From contig JAKUCV010006774.1 of assembly GCA_028386065.3 (NCBI GenBank), forward strand, positions 186,001-250,000: a stretch of DNA of 64,000 nt, given 5' to 3'. The position numbers and the translations under genes were made by a program. This document shows positions 1 through 9,795 of the stretch, one piece after another. The number at the start of each line of letters is the position of its first letter. Position 1 is the first letter of the stretch. The notes under the pieces are model-generated. The model saw nothing but the letters and a program-made list of their open reading frames with translations, was not told where the DNA came from and did not search any database. The stretch is from Turnera subulata (Eukaryota > Streptophyta > Magnoliopsida > Malpighiales > Passifloraceae).

Positions 1-19
1 TACGTGACATACGGAGCTA

Positions 20-439
20 ACAGTGACGATCACGAGAGCGTCCTGTGTCCCTCGAAAGAGACGTTACCCACTTGTCCACAAATTCCGCATGAGCCAAAAA
101 CGTCTATCAGGCCTCGTATCTCTCCACGATGTCCGAACAGCTGTAAACTTGTCGCACATGCGCTCTACTCGAGGTGTGGTCCCATCAGTCTAGCCTCAAC
201 GGTCACGAATGCATGTGATAAAAGATGCAAGAAAAATATAGAAAGGCCATAAAAAGAAACGCCAAGGTAGCCAGGGCGTCAGAAAATCGTGAGTCAGAAA
301 AGAGCTGTAAAACACTGGCTTAGTAGCCCGAAAAACGTATAAAGTAACAAGGCAATAAATGATGGCAACGGCAAATTTTCAAAAAAGCAGATCTTGAAAA
401 TCGAAAACAATAATTACGCTCCCCATAAGAGTATAAAAG
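20..439 (+). promoter_or_regulatory. Probable promoter of VEG copy 1
   Basis: A TATA box (TATAAAAG) lies at 432-439, about 113 bases before the preferred ATG at 552. TGACG motifs, the binding core of plant TGA-type bZIP factors, occur near 24 and 68. The stretch from about 130 onward aligns by eye with the segment upstream of VEG copy 2 (about 9350-9708): both have an ACTCGAGGT block, then GTCCCATCA, then a segment ending in AAAGCA. Conservation of the upstream region between copies suggests that promoter and ORF spread as a unit. The left limit is cut by the window edge. Promoter activity is inferred. Confidence 0.45.
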
Positions 440-551
440 AAACGAAGCGGTGAGGTGTAAATCATCAAAAGCATTTAAAAGCTAACAAAACATCCAGGTA
501 ACCAAAACCATAATGTTCAGCAAACAAAACACCACACGCTTCCAAAACACG

Positions 552-1235
552 ATGCCTGCTCCCTTATCTGTCTTCTTCGTCGAAGGTGCCAACCTAGGCA
601 GAAGGAACCGTCTGGCCTACGGCATGGTCAACGAGCGTCCAGAAGAACTACAGAACGAGCTCGGCAGGATGCCACGTCTGGTCTTCATCGACGAACTCTA
701 CTCATCGCGGTTCTTCATCACTCCCATGGAAGAGGTGTTCTTCCTGGAGGACCATGGCACTCTGAGGACCTCCTACTACGGATCGGCAAACTCCATCATG
801 TTCTTCATCTCGGAAAGGCTTCAGGAGTTCAACTTGGAGTCCACTTGCCATACCCTAGAGCAAGGTACATACTATCAGCTCTTGATGACGGCCCCGAGCA
901 TGCCCAAAGTAACTCGTCTGCCCGTAACTTGGCCAAAGGCCCGACTGGTGGTGTGGAACTGCAGAGGAGTCGCAAGGCGTTCCCAGGAGTTCTCGCGTAC
1001 TCTGAGGGACTTGAAGAACCAATACAAACCAAACATGGTTCTTCTGACGGAGACCCAGTGGCAGCCTCAAGACGATCACGGTCTCATCCCACTCCTGTTC
1101 CCTCAAGCAAACCGGTTCGAGCTTCTAGGCCAGAATAACGCAGGCGGCATGTGGTTCTCGTGGAGCGTCAGCATCCAAGTCAACATCAACAACGACCCAA
1201 CCAGCTTCAGGGTCAATGTCGTTCCAAGGCGTTAA
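552..1235 (+). CDS. VEG copy 1: unrecognised domain fused to truncated LINE-type endonuclease fold
   Basis: An intact ORF of 227 residues. The frame is open upstream to an ATG at 513, but 552 is preferred because the two other copies start with the matching M/V-PSP residues. Residues 1 to about 115 form a domain I do not recognise, with the signatures FFVEG, RNRLAY, VFIDELYSSRFF and SIMFFI. After a Pro/Trp linker, residues 132-227 resemble the start of the endonuclease/exonuclease/phosphatase domain of plant L1 LINEs: WNCRG at 135-139, LTETQ at about 165-169 and GGMWFSW at 198-204. The protein ends before the later catalytic Asp/Asn and Asp-His motifs, so nuclease activity is unlikely. Codon differences from copies at 9796 and 53372 are mostly synonymous. 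It lies just inside a Tekay-like retrotransposon, antisense to it. It could be a host gene family, a transposon accessory protein or a viral relic; function unknown. Confidence 0.7.
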   Translation: MPAPLSVFFVEGANLGRRNRLAYGMVNERPEELQNELGRMPRLVFIDELYSSRFFITPMEEVFFLEDHGTLRTSYYGSANSIMFFISERLQEFNLESTCHTLEQGTYYQLLMTAPSMPKVTRLPVTWPKARLVVWNCRGVARRSQEFSRTLRDLKNQYKPNMVLLTETQWQPQDDHGLIPLLFPQANRFELLGQNNAGGMWFSWSVSIQVNINNDPTSFRVNVVPRR

Positions 1236-1488
1236 ATGTATTTTCTATTTTTAAAATATCAATGTAATATTTCTCTTTGTAATATCAATATTAGCAATAT
1301 TAAAAATATTTGTATTTCCGATTATTTATGGCATTATTACCTCTCATGTGTATGCTCTGCGACAGCTGGTGGGACCTTGACTGGATCCATAATGCACTAA
1401 CTAAAATGATATAAAATAATAAACAATGGAGCGAACTATGCAAACAAGGACAAAAACACACAAGGACTGCCCAACAAGACCTAACGCC

Positions 1489-1504
1489 CGCTCCGCTACC
1501 AAAA
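1489..1504 (-). other. Primer-binding site of Tekay-like element A
   Basis: Read on the minus strand, the LTR end (GGGGCGTTTCA) is followed after a short A/T spacer by TGGTAGCGGAGC, which resembles the initiator-Met tRNA primer sequence used by many plant LTR elements. It fixes the element orientation as minus, with its interior running off the left edge of the window. The interval 1236-1488 holds only the 3' flank of VEG copy 1 and AT-rich sequence. Confidence 0.6.
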
Positions 1505-1865
1505 TGAAACGCCCCGACCCGTATTTATCGTACACAGTAAACACGTGCTGGAACTGTGACGACCCAATCATAACAAGCCCAGCATAAAGTGTGTACAATA
1601 GATATCCGGGCTCAACAGCCCAAAATAAAAACAACATCATAATAACAAAACCGGCCCAATGGCCCAATAATAATAAAAACAATGCACAGCGGAAGACTTA
1701 ATACACCAAATCGAAAGACAAGACCCAAAACCGGTCCAAAACCGAAAAGACTCAAATAAAATCCAATTATCCAATTTTATCTTTCCGGGCCCCGTCACGG
1801 ATAAGCTAGAGGTCAGACCTGGTTATCAACACATTCCGGGTGCCAGACCAAATCCAGAGAACCCA

Positions 1866-2250
1866 GGGATCGACATCCCAAAAATACGAACCCAGGGATA
1901 GACATCCCAAAAATAATCACGGGATAGACATCCCAAGCATAGACATGCTTATAACAAGAACCCAAGTCACGGCCACCACGAAACAGTCTTAAACCATCGA
2001 GTCGTACCACTACCTATCACGTGACAATTATATTATCGTCGTCAAAATCAAATCACAGGGATCGACATCCCTAACAAAATACCGGGATAGACTTCCTATC
2101 CAAAGACCAAGGATCGACATCCTTGTCACAATTTATTATTTAATCCATTTTATTTAGTTCCAAAACGACTCAAGAATAAACGTTCAAAAACCAATCACAA
2201 TACTGGGATAAACATCCCGACAACAATCAAGACAATGGGATAAACATCCC
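1866..2250. repeat. Array of GGGAT-loop-ATCCC hairpins in LTR A
   Basis: Nine short inverted repeats with a four-base loop (AGAC, CGAC or AAAC): 1866-1879, 1895-1908, 1921-1934, 1935-1950, 2057-2072, 2084-2098, 2108-2125, 2205-2218 and 2237-2250. Most have GGGAT/ATCCC stems. The unit at 1935 has AAGCAT/ATGCTT and the one at 2108 has CAAGGAT/ATCCTTG, so both stem arms changed together. The unit at 2084 is imperfect. Spacer sequence between units is not conserved. Confidence 0.85.
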
Positions 2251-3537
2251 GAACCAAACCACAGCAAATGCAACATGCAATAATCAACAAATACAATAAC
2301 CGAGTAATATAGGCACATATCGAAGGAAATCCATCCTCACCTTGGCCGATTACTCAACTCCGGAAACAATGACCGGTCCGACGCCGGCTCCTCGGGAAAT
2401 TGCCCAATATCCAAACCTATACCACAAGACAATATATACACATAAATGCACATAATCGGTATACTATGATGCCTAAACTGTGAAATTACCCATCCCGGTT
2501 ACACATCTTTTATTTATTTCCCTTTACCGAAAATATTTACCGTACGTATTCCCGAATATAATTTCGGTACCATACTTTAATTAAAACTTTTTTCAAAATA
2601 TTTTCATAAAATAACTATAATTTCCAAAATTATAATCTCCATAATTTTTCCAGAATAATAATAACCTATTTATAATTTTCAGAAAATATTTATATAGTAT
2701 TTATCTTTTTCTCAATATATAATAATAATATTTTCCAACACATAATTATAATTACCCTTAATTTTCAAAGTACATATATATATATATATTCCTCAACCAT
2801 AATTTCCCAGGAAAAATAACATTTATATAAATTTTCCAGAAAATATTTCCATGGTATATATATTTTTTTCCAATTAGTAATAGTTTCCCAAAACATAATC
2901 TTAATTATTTATCCAAGTATGTATATTTATATTTTTCTCAAAATACCAGAATTAAATTGGCAATAATTTTCTCAAAATAAATATATATTTTTTTCTCAAA
3001 ATTATATATCAGATTATGAATAAATAAATATATATATATATATTGTTTTTTTAAAATAAACGGACTGGGCCATGAATAGTGACGGCCCAGACCAAGGCAG
3101 CAGGCCCGAAGCACAGGCCCACGCCCAGACCCAGCCCAACCCAGGTCACAACCCGACTACAGGCATCCGGGTCGAACGCGGGTCGCAGGTCTCACCTCGG
3201 GTTGCAGCGGCTGGCGACGACGGCGAGAGCGCGAGGAAGGGTAGCGAGCATACCAACAGCAGCGGCGGACAAAGGCGACTCCGTGGACGGTGGAAACTCG
3301 AGAGCGACGGCGCTGGTGGCTGAGCAGAGACGCGGGAGGAGCAGATTCGCCGGGTTTCGCCGCGGGTCGACAGCGCGTCACGGCGCCTCGGTGATCGGAA
3401 CGACTCGGGGGCGACGGCGCTGAGGTCGCGTCGGCTCGGCGAACTCGATGGTGGCGGTGGTGCTGCGAGAGCCGACCCGGAGCGTCACGAGGTGAACAGT
3501 GACCGAGGAGAGGCGGGGGGTGACGCACTGTTCATTC

Positions 3538-3852
3538 CCATTTTTTCTTTTTCTGTATTTCTTTATTTTCTTTTCTTTTTCTTTCTTTTTTTTCCATTTT
3601 TCCCGATTTTCTTCTTCTTCTTTTTTTTCCTCTTCTTCTTTTTTTCTTATTTTCTTCCTCTCTTCTTTTTTTCTGATTTCGTTTCTCTCTTTCTTTTTTT
3701 TCTTTTCTTTCTCTTTTTTTTCCTTTTTCTTTTCCTTTTCTTTTTTTTCCCCTCTTTTTTCTCTTTTCTTCTTTTTTCTCTTTTTCTTTTTCTCTCTTTT
3801 TCTCTTTTTTTTTCTCTTCTCTTCCTCTTCCTCTCCTGCTTCCTTCTTCCTT
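3538..3852. repeat. Polypyrimidine tract, about 310 bp
   Basis: The plus strand is almost entirely T and C for about 310 bases, within LTR A. The open frames that cross it (Phe/Leu/Ser-rich on plus, Lys/Glu-rich on minus) come from composition. Such mirror-like homopurine/homopyrimidine stretches can form triplex DNA. A purine-rich plus-strand stretch lies at the comparable GC-rich end of the related solo LTR (about 50590-50740). Confidence 0.85.
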
Positions 3853-4181
3853 TTATAGACGATGGAACTATACAGCGTGTGACTCCTCAATAATGCAGCC
3901 TGTCTGCATTACAGAGCGAGTTCGATCCGGACCAGAAAATAACTGATACCCCCTTAGTTATTTTCCGGTGTGATTTTTCCGAAAATCCCGGGACCCGAAA
4001 AATACCAACTTAGGCCCGAAATATCCACGGAAAAATCACGAGCGTGGGAAAACTCTCGGTTTCAAAAAACAACGCCCGATTTACCTTGAATTAATTACCC
4101 AAGATTAATTCAACAGTAAATCACGATAAAAAGACTTTTACAGTCCCGGTAAAAATCAAAATTTTTACCCGGGCTGTTACA

Positions 4182-5728
4182 TGGGCCTATTCACCTATTC
4201 CTTCACCTTCTTCCTCGGGTCAATCCCATGTCATTGGAGTCGCCACCCAAATTTTATTAAGGACAAAACTTGGAAAAAACCTTCAAATGACTCCTTTAGG
4301 CAACATGGTCATGGCGAACTAAAGATATGGGATTGGGGATTTGTCACGGATGGGAAGGTGTTAGGCACCCATCCGTGTTGGGTCGAAACATTGTGCAATT
4401 GAAGAATACAAGTGTGCCTTGTGTAGGTGTGCACGTGTGGAAAATAAAGAGAAGGGGAGAAGAAGAAGAAGATTTGGCTTGCATCCCGTTATAAAACCGA
4501 GGCTACCTACGTACCCGAGTGACCGGGGTCACAGCCACGTAGTTCTAAACATGGCATTATATCGCCACTTACATCATCAAAAACATCCTCATATAGCCAA
4601 CAAAAGATCAACCAAAAAAGTTTAGTGTTACCTCGTGTACCCCTCCTCTAGCTCCTTGTGTTGGTTGTTTTCTCCACCCACCTTCTTGCCGCTTCTTAGC
4701 TCAATAGTTGGTCCCCTTCTTGATTCTTCCTTGCTGGACTAGGGCTGATGCTCCCCACGATCCAGAGTTTCTGCCTAAGAATGTAATTCTAAGCTTGGAA
4801 AGGTATAGTTTCTCTAAGCAAGAAAGCTTATGAGTGTGTATATGAATGATAGTGTATGTGTTTTAAAATGTGTGTGAGGGGTCCTATTGATAGTGTTCTG
4901 GGAAGCCTAGGGGCGTGGACCTGCTTAATGGTGAAGATTATGCCAGGAAATCTGGTCCAAAACCGTGTAGGATCGAATTAGAAACAAAAATTAGGAAAAT
5001 CGGGGATTCTGGGCACTCATGACTGACCGCCAGCCATGGCGGTCATGTATGGATGTCCGCCGGCACCCGGCGGTCATCAAGAGAGGACCGCCGGTCACCC
5101 TACATGTCACCCGTTCTTTCCTTTTTTGAACCCCAATCTCTCTAATTCAGCTCTGATTTGATCCTACCGCATAATCAACCCCTAATCAACCCAGAATCAC
5201 TCCATTACTTGATGATTACTCCTCTAAACCATTCCATAACTGATTGATTATACATTGACACCCATTTTAAGCAAAATCATACCAAAAACACATTTACCAA
5301 TTAAAGGGTGATTTGATTCTGATTTTCCACAAAAATCAGAACTAAGGTTAGTCTGCAAGTAAAGTATTTATGGTCTAATTAAACTCTGGAGAATTTATTA
5401 ACTTGGGCTCTTAAACCTATCCCTAACCCAAAGATAAATTATCTCAATATAATTGGGTTAAATATAAATACAAGGGCTCAAGCAATGAAATAAAATATAT
5501 TTTAGTATAATAAACCTTAATATATATTTTATCCTAAGATTAAATCATCTCATTAATCCTAGAGTTCGAATACACATAGGCTTAAATTACCAAAATACAT
5601 TAATTCTACTAAATTAAATTTTTACTGTGTATTAACCTAGGATCAAATCATCTCATTAATCCTAAATTCAAATATGTTCGAAATCCAATTTTAGTAGAAA
5701 ATACATGGGTCAAATTTGGGTGTTCACA
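4182..5728 (-). repeat. 3' LTR of element B, 25 bp short
   Basis: Nearly collinear with the right LTR at 29648-31193. The first 25 bases of the right copy are missing here, where LTR A abuts, so no target duplication can be read. It contains GACCGCC...GGCGGTC inverted repeats around 5026-5100. The ORFs at 4181 and 4419 have matching ORFs in the other LTR copy but no known domain, and are not taken as genes. Confidence 0.8.
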
Positions 5729-5833
5729 GATGCCCCTCGTTGATGAGTCCTTAGAGACTAAGGACGAAACAACGCAAGAAAGGAACAACCAAATTTGAAT
5801 AGTTTGATGCAAGTGGTGTGTGTCATGAATTTT

Positions 5834-6771
5834 GAGCAGCTATGCTCTTGGTTTGAAAATCTGAGGTAGCTATGCCACCAAGGTTCAACAAAAAAATTTC
5901 AAAAAGGATGGGGCAGCCATGCCCCTAAAAATTGTCTCAAAATTTTGGGCAACTATGCCCATTAATTCAAAAAATCTGAGCAGCTATGCCCCTAATCATC
6001 TCCAATGTTCAGGCAGTTATGCCTAATAAGTTTTACAAAATACCGGGACAGTTATGCCCCCAAGAGTGTGGTTAATTCTAAAATTTTGGGCAGCTATACC
6101 CATGGTGCAGGATTATCCAAAAAACTCGGGGCAGCTATGCCCCTAATGTGTAAAAAGTCGGGTAGCTATGCCCTCAGTGCAATCAATTCAAAGCATATGG
6201 TCAGTTATGCCCTTGATGTGGTCAATTTTGAAAACTTAGACAGCTATGTCCTTAATTCAAAATTAACTTAAGAAATTTGGGCAGCTATACCCTTGGTGTA
6301 CTTAATTTCAAAAACTTAGGCAGCTATGCCCTCGATATAGTCAACCTCAAAAAAATTAGGTAGCTATGCCCATCACATATTTAGCTTCATAAATTCGGGC
6401 AGCTATATCCTTCATTTGAAATCATCTTGAAGAATTCGGGCAGCTATGCCCAATCAACTTCAACATTTCGGATAGCTATGCCCTTAGTGATCAAAGTAAA
6501 AAAGCGGGCAGCTATGCCCTTCATGCAATCAAACTCAGAAACACGGGCAGCTATGCCCTACAAGCAGCCAAGTTAAGAACTCAGGCAGCTATGCCCTTTA
6601 CATGATCAACTTCAAAAAAAACCAGAGCAGCTATGCCCATCATGTAATCTTGAACTCAGGCAGCTATGCCTTTCTATTTCAAAAACTTGGGAAGCTATGC
6701 CCTCGGTTAAAAATTGACTCCAAAGATCCGAGCAGCTATACCTCTAATGTGTCTCAAAACCCGGGCATCTA
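5834..6771. repeat. GGGCA-GCTA-TGCCC hairpin array, left part
   Basis: About twenty short inverted repeats spaced 30-60 bases apart in the interior of element B. The usual unit is GGGCAGCTATGCCC. Units with both arms changed include GAGCAGCTATGCTC (5834-5847), AGGCAGTTATGCCT (6011-6024) and GACAGCTATGTC (6239-6250). The array is interrupted at 6772 by element D and resumes at 15569. Spacers are AT-rich and not conserved. An ORF that crosses the array (6005-6271) follows the repeat and is not a gene. Confidence 0.85.
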
Positions 6772-8100
6772 TGTTAGGATAGGTGCCCTATGCTAGAGGG
6801 GGTTGAATAGCGTTTTATGGACGAATAAAAAACTTGCAGGAAATTAATTGCGGAATTGAAAGAATGAAGGACACACCGAATTTTATACTGGTTCACACAC
6901 ACAACTTGTGTGGCTAATCCAGTACTCCGAGAGACTCTCTCGAAGATTCCACTATCTACGTTAAGCTTCTGGGTGCTTAACAAACCGTTTACAACCTGAG
7001 AGTTCAAGTCACATAAACCTCAACACTCCTACTTGAAAATACCTCACTTCAAGACTTCTCACATAGAAAGAAAACCCTCTTCCTATGAATCACAACAAGG
7101 GAACAGACCTCCCTTCAAGTGTATAACAACACTCACAACATTCAAAACAGAAACTCTCTCAAAGAGTGGATATTGAGCAACAATTTAAGCACTATAAGGC
7201 AACTCTCTCTATTCTCAAGGATGTTAGCTCATAAAAACTTGTATGAATGTGTATCAATGAATGAATAATGTATGGAGAGTTGATTCATGATAAACATAGG
7301 TGTAACATCTCTCTTTATATGTCTAAAAACTTATATGGCAGTTGGGGAATCATTCCAAAACACCTTTAGACAAAACAACATCGAAAGCTGTAAAAGGTTT
7401 TTGATCTTAACGGCAGAACAATGAGGTTTAGCATTAGAACATCGATGTTTGGCCAGTAAATATGAATTTTTGGTCCAAAGGTCACTAAAACATCGATGTT
7501 TAAAGATAGAACATCGATGTTTTGGAGTACTGCCAAAACAATTTAAAATAAGTAATAGTAGAACATCGATGTTTGAACTGTGAACAAAGATGTTTGAACA
7601 GTAGAACATCGATGTTTGAACTGTGAACATTGATGTTTGAACAGTGTTTTTGCAAAACATCTTGAAATGCAATTGGTCAATAGAACATCGTTGTTTGGGA
7701 TGCCAACATCGATGTTTTGAGCTACTGCCGCTTTTGATAAACCTTTTGGAAGGCAGGAACATCGATGTTTAGAAACACAACATCGATGTTTAATGCTCAA
7801 AAATCATTTTTATGATTGATAAAAAGAATGCTATGTATGAGAAAAATTGATTATGTTTGAGCTAACATCTTAGAAGAATTTGAGTGTTAACCATGTACAA
7901 TTAAGTTCTTAATTCTTCTTGGATGATCACTTCAAATCTCGTGCTCTTCTTCTCTTTACATTTGTTCTCTTTGAGTCATTTCTTTTTGTTTCGGGAGTGA
8001 TTTCTTTTTGTCTCGAATTTGTCATCATTTTGAATCAGTGTCCGGTTTGTCAATATCAAAACCTGTATGAGACAAGGAGACATTAGCAAAGTTTCTAACA
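6772..8100 (-). repeat. 3' LTR of element D
   Basis: TGTTAGG...CTAACA ends. It aligns closely with 14279-15568 over its length. It includes an array of AACATCGATGTT palindromes. ORFs at 7331-7762 and 7543-7800 are translations of that array and are not taken as genes. Confidence 0.85.
7429..7795. repeat. AACATCGATGTT palindrome array in LTR D (left)
   Basis: Roughly a dozen copies or near-copies of a perfect 12-base palindrome, irregularly spaced. Variants (AACATCGTTGTT, AACATTGATGTT) mostly break symmetry on one side only. The matching array in the right LTR is at 14923-15255, and two relaxed copies (AACATCAATGTT) lie just inside at about 8331-8362. Confidence 0.85.
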
Positions 8101-8669
8101 ATTTCCCCCTTTTTGATAATGACAATCCAAGAAGAGTATATGTCAAGTGTATGGATTCAAAATGAGGTTAATTCCCCCTACGTTTGTGAAAACGTGATTC
8201 CCCCTAACTTCATGCATATGCATATACTCGTATTTAATCTTCCCCTTTTTGGCATTAGCAAAAAGAATAACAATGGCAAATTGAATTGAAGAGACATAAT
8301 AAAAAATAGCAAAAGAGTCGATACTCCCTGAACATCAATGTTTTGATACGGAACATCAATGTTGTATGCATACCTGCAAAAGAACTTAGAAAACACTCCG
8401 ATGCTCAAGTCAGTAAGGAATCAATGCAATAAAATGATACAGAAATGCACAAATTAGATCAATGTTGAGTCAAGTATTCCTAGTTCATTTCGAATTCGGA
8501 ATAACGACTCTTTCTCTAAAAGTTCTAGTCGTCACGTCACGTCTTTCATCAACAACTTTCTCGAATACTCCACATTCTTTCTATTGTATGAAATCTTGTA
8601 TATACCCTCAGCGTCATCATGTTTGCTTATAAATACCAACCTCATGCCTGGCAAAGCATATCTCGAGCC

Positions 8670-9074
8670 ATGGACTCACCACTAAGGACTAGAACTACCT
8701 CTGATTCAGAGGAGTTAAGCTATACTTATGGTGCTGCTCTCTTTGGTGAATCCGATGATGAGAGACAGCTGAAGAAACGACGCAGGCAGAGGAACATCCC
8801 TGGTCGTATAGAAGATATGAACACTTCTCGCAAACGTCGAAAGAAGCTGGTCACCAAGGAGGAACCTTCTGGTCGCGAGGAAACCGGTGACAAAAAGGGC
8901 AAGGAGGTGGCTCAAATTAGTACACCACTGGAGACACTGGAGCATCTGAACGCTGCCCTGAAGAAGATCAACACTGCGGTGATGCAGATTGAAATGGCCT
9001 GTATGGGACTTACCACTCAAATCGAGAGTATGCGCAATCATATAAAAAATCTAGAGAAGCAAGTAGCTCCATAG
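8670..9074 (+). CDS. Small basic protein with C-terminal coiled coil, upstream of VEG copy 2
   Basis: Not recognised. The open frame starts at 8619, but a TATAAATA box at 8630 sits inside that extension, so I prefer the ATG at 8670 (134 residues). The N-terminus is Ser/Asp/Glu-rich. Two basic clusters (KKRRRQR and RKRRKK) look like nuclear localisation signals, and the last 50 residues have heptad-like Leu/Ile/Met spacing that predicts a coiled coil. CGTCACGTCACG, a TGACG-type bZIP motif pair, lies about 90 bases upstream of the TATA box, and AATAAA follows the stop near 9109. It sits where element D should carry pol, on the opposite strand, about 700 bases before VEG copy 2 and in the same direction. 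Whether the two belong together is unknown, since copy 3 lacks it. Confidence 0.45.
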   Translation: MDSPLRTRTTSDSEELSYTYGAALFGESDDERQLKKRRRQRNIPGRIEDMNTSRKRRKKLVTKEEPSGREETGDKKGKEVAQISTPLETLEHLNAALKKINTAVMQIEMACMGLTTQIESMRNHIKNLEKQVAP

Positions 9075-9276
9075 AGTGCTCCTTATCTATTGTAATATGT
9101 TATGAAGAAATAAACAAGTTGTTCCCTTTTGTTTTGTTTAAATCAAACTTATTATTAAACATAAATGGCAGGTACGATATAAGATCCAATAAAATCAAGC
9201 CTGTTATTAGTAACCCAAAAACACAGGTTGTAAAAGCAAGAATTTCTTGTAAATAAAAAAATTCTTAGTTAAAACG

Positions 9277-9708
9277 ATGTTCATTATCTTGCATGCCAAT
9301 GATGACGTCATAACGCCCGTTGATTCTTTGAAAGAATCGACAACTACTTGTCCAAATAGGAGCAACTTTATCACACATGCACCGTACTCGAGGTATCGTC
9401 CCATCATTCTGGTCATGTTGGCCTCTGATGGATATATGGATAAAGGCATAAAAAGAAAAGCTAAGATAGCCAGAGTGACAGAATGTTAGAAGTGAGCTGG
9501 AAAACATTTCTGTTTGCAGCCCGAAAACATACAAAGTGATAGAGCAATAATTCAATTAGTGGCAAAAATTTCAAAAAGCAAAACCTTGAAGATCGTAAAT
9601 AACTTGGAGTTTTGTGGAAGGAAATCTGCTTTTCTGATTACCAAAAAATCTTCGGGAATTTGTGGGGTCTAAACTTTGAAAAATAGAAAATCATATTTCT
9701 ATAAAAGG
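9277..9708 (+). promoter_or_regulatory. Probable promoter of VEG copy 2
   Basis: TATAAAAGG lies at 9700-9708, 96 bases before the start codon position. GATGACGTCATAACG, a TGACGTCA bZIP palindrome, lies near 9300. The stretch aligns with the upstream region of copy 1, including the CTCGAGGT block and the AAAGCA segment after the TATA box. Confidence 0.45.
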
Positions 9709-9795
9709 CAAAGCAGTGGAAAGCAAATAATCAAAAGCATATAGAAAAAAAAATATGATTCAGAGAGAGAGATACACAAACCACGTCGAGACAGA

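Larger units (their letters stand above)
1505..4181 (-). mobile_element. 5' LTR of Tekay-like Ty3/gypsy element A
   Basis: A 2.68-kb LTR bounded on the minus strand by TGTAACAGCCCGGG (at 4181) and GGGGCGTTTCA (at 1505), with a primer-binding site immediately inside. The long LTR and the TGTAAC start are typical of the Tekay/Del lineage, and the solo LTR at 47182-51016 has matching ends. It holds a hairpin array (1866-2250), an AT-rich stretch (about 2480-3060), a GC-rich block (3060-3530) and a polypyrimidine tract (3538-3852). Its right end abuts the truncated LTR of element B with no target duplication visible. Open frames inside are not genes. Confidence 0.75.

Noticed and set aside
3378..3890. 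170-codon Lys/Glu-rich frame on the minus strand
   Set aside because: It is the purine strand of the polypyrimidine tract in LTR A; the plus strand is equally open, and no domain is present.
5834..6771. CRISPR-like array
   Set aside because: Units are palindromic with variable stems, spacing is irregular, spacers are AT-rich, and the context is a plant retrotransposon.
7331..7800. Cys/His-rich ORFs at 7331-7800 and 14837-15118, which resemble zinc-finger peptides
   Set aside because: The CSxxKHRCS-type pattern is the translation of AACATCGATGTT repeats in LTR D, present in several frames.
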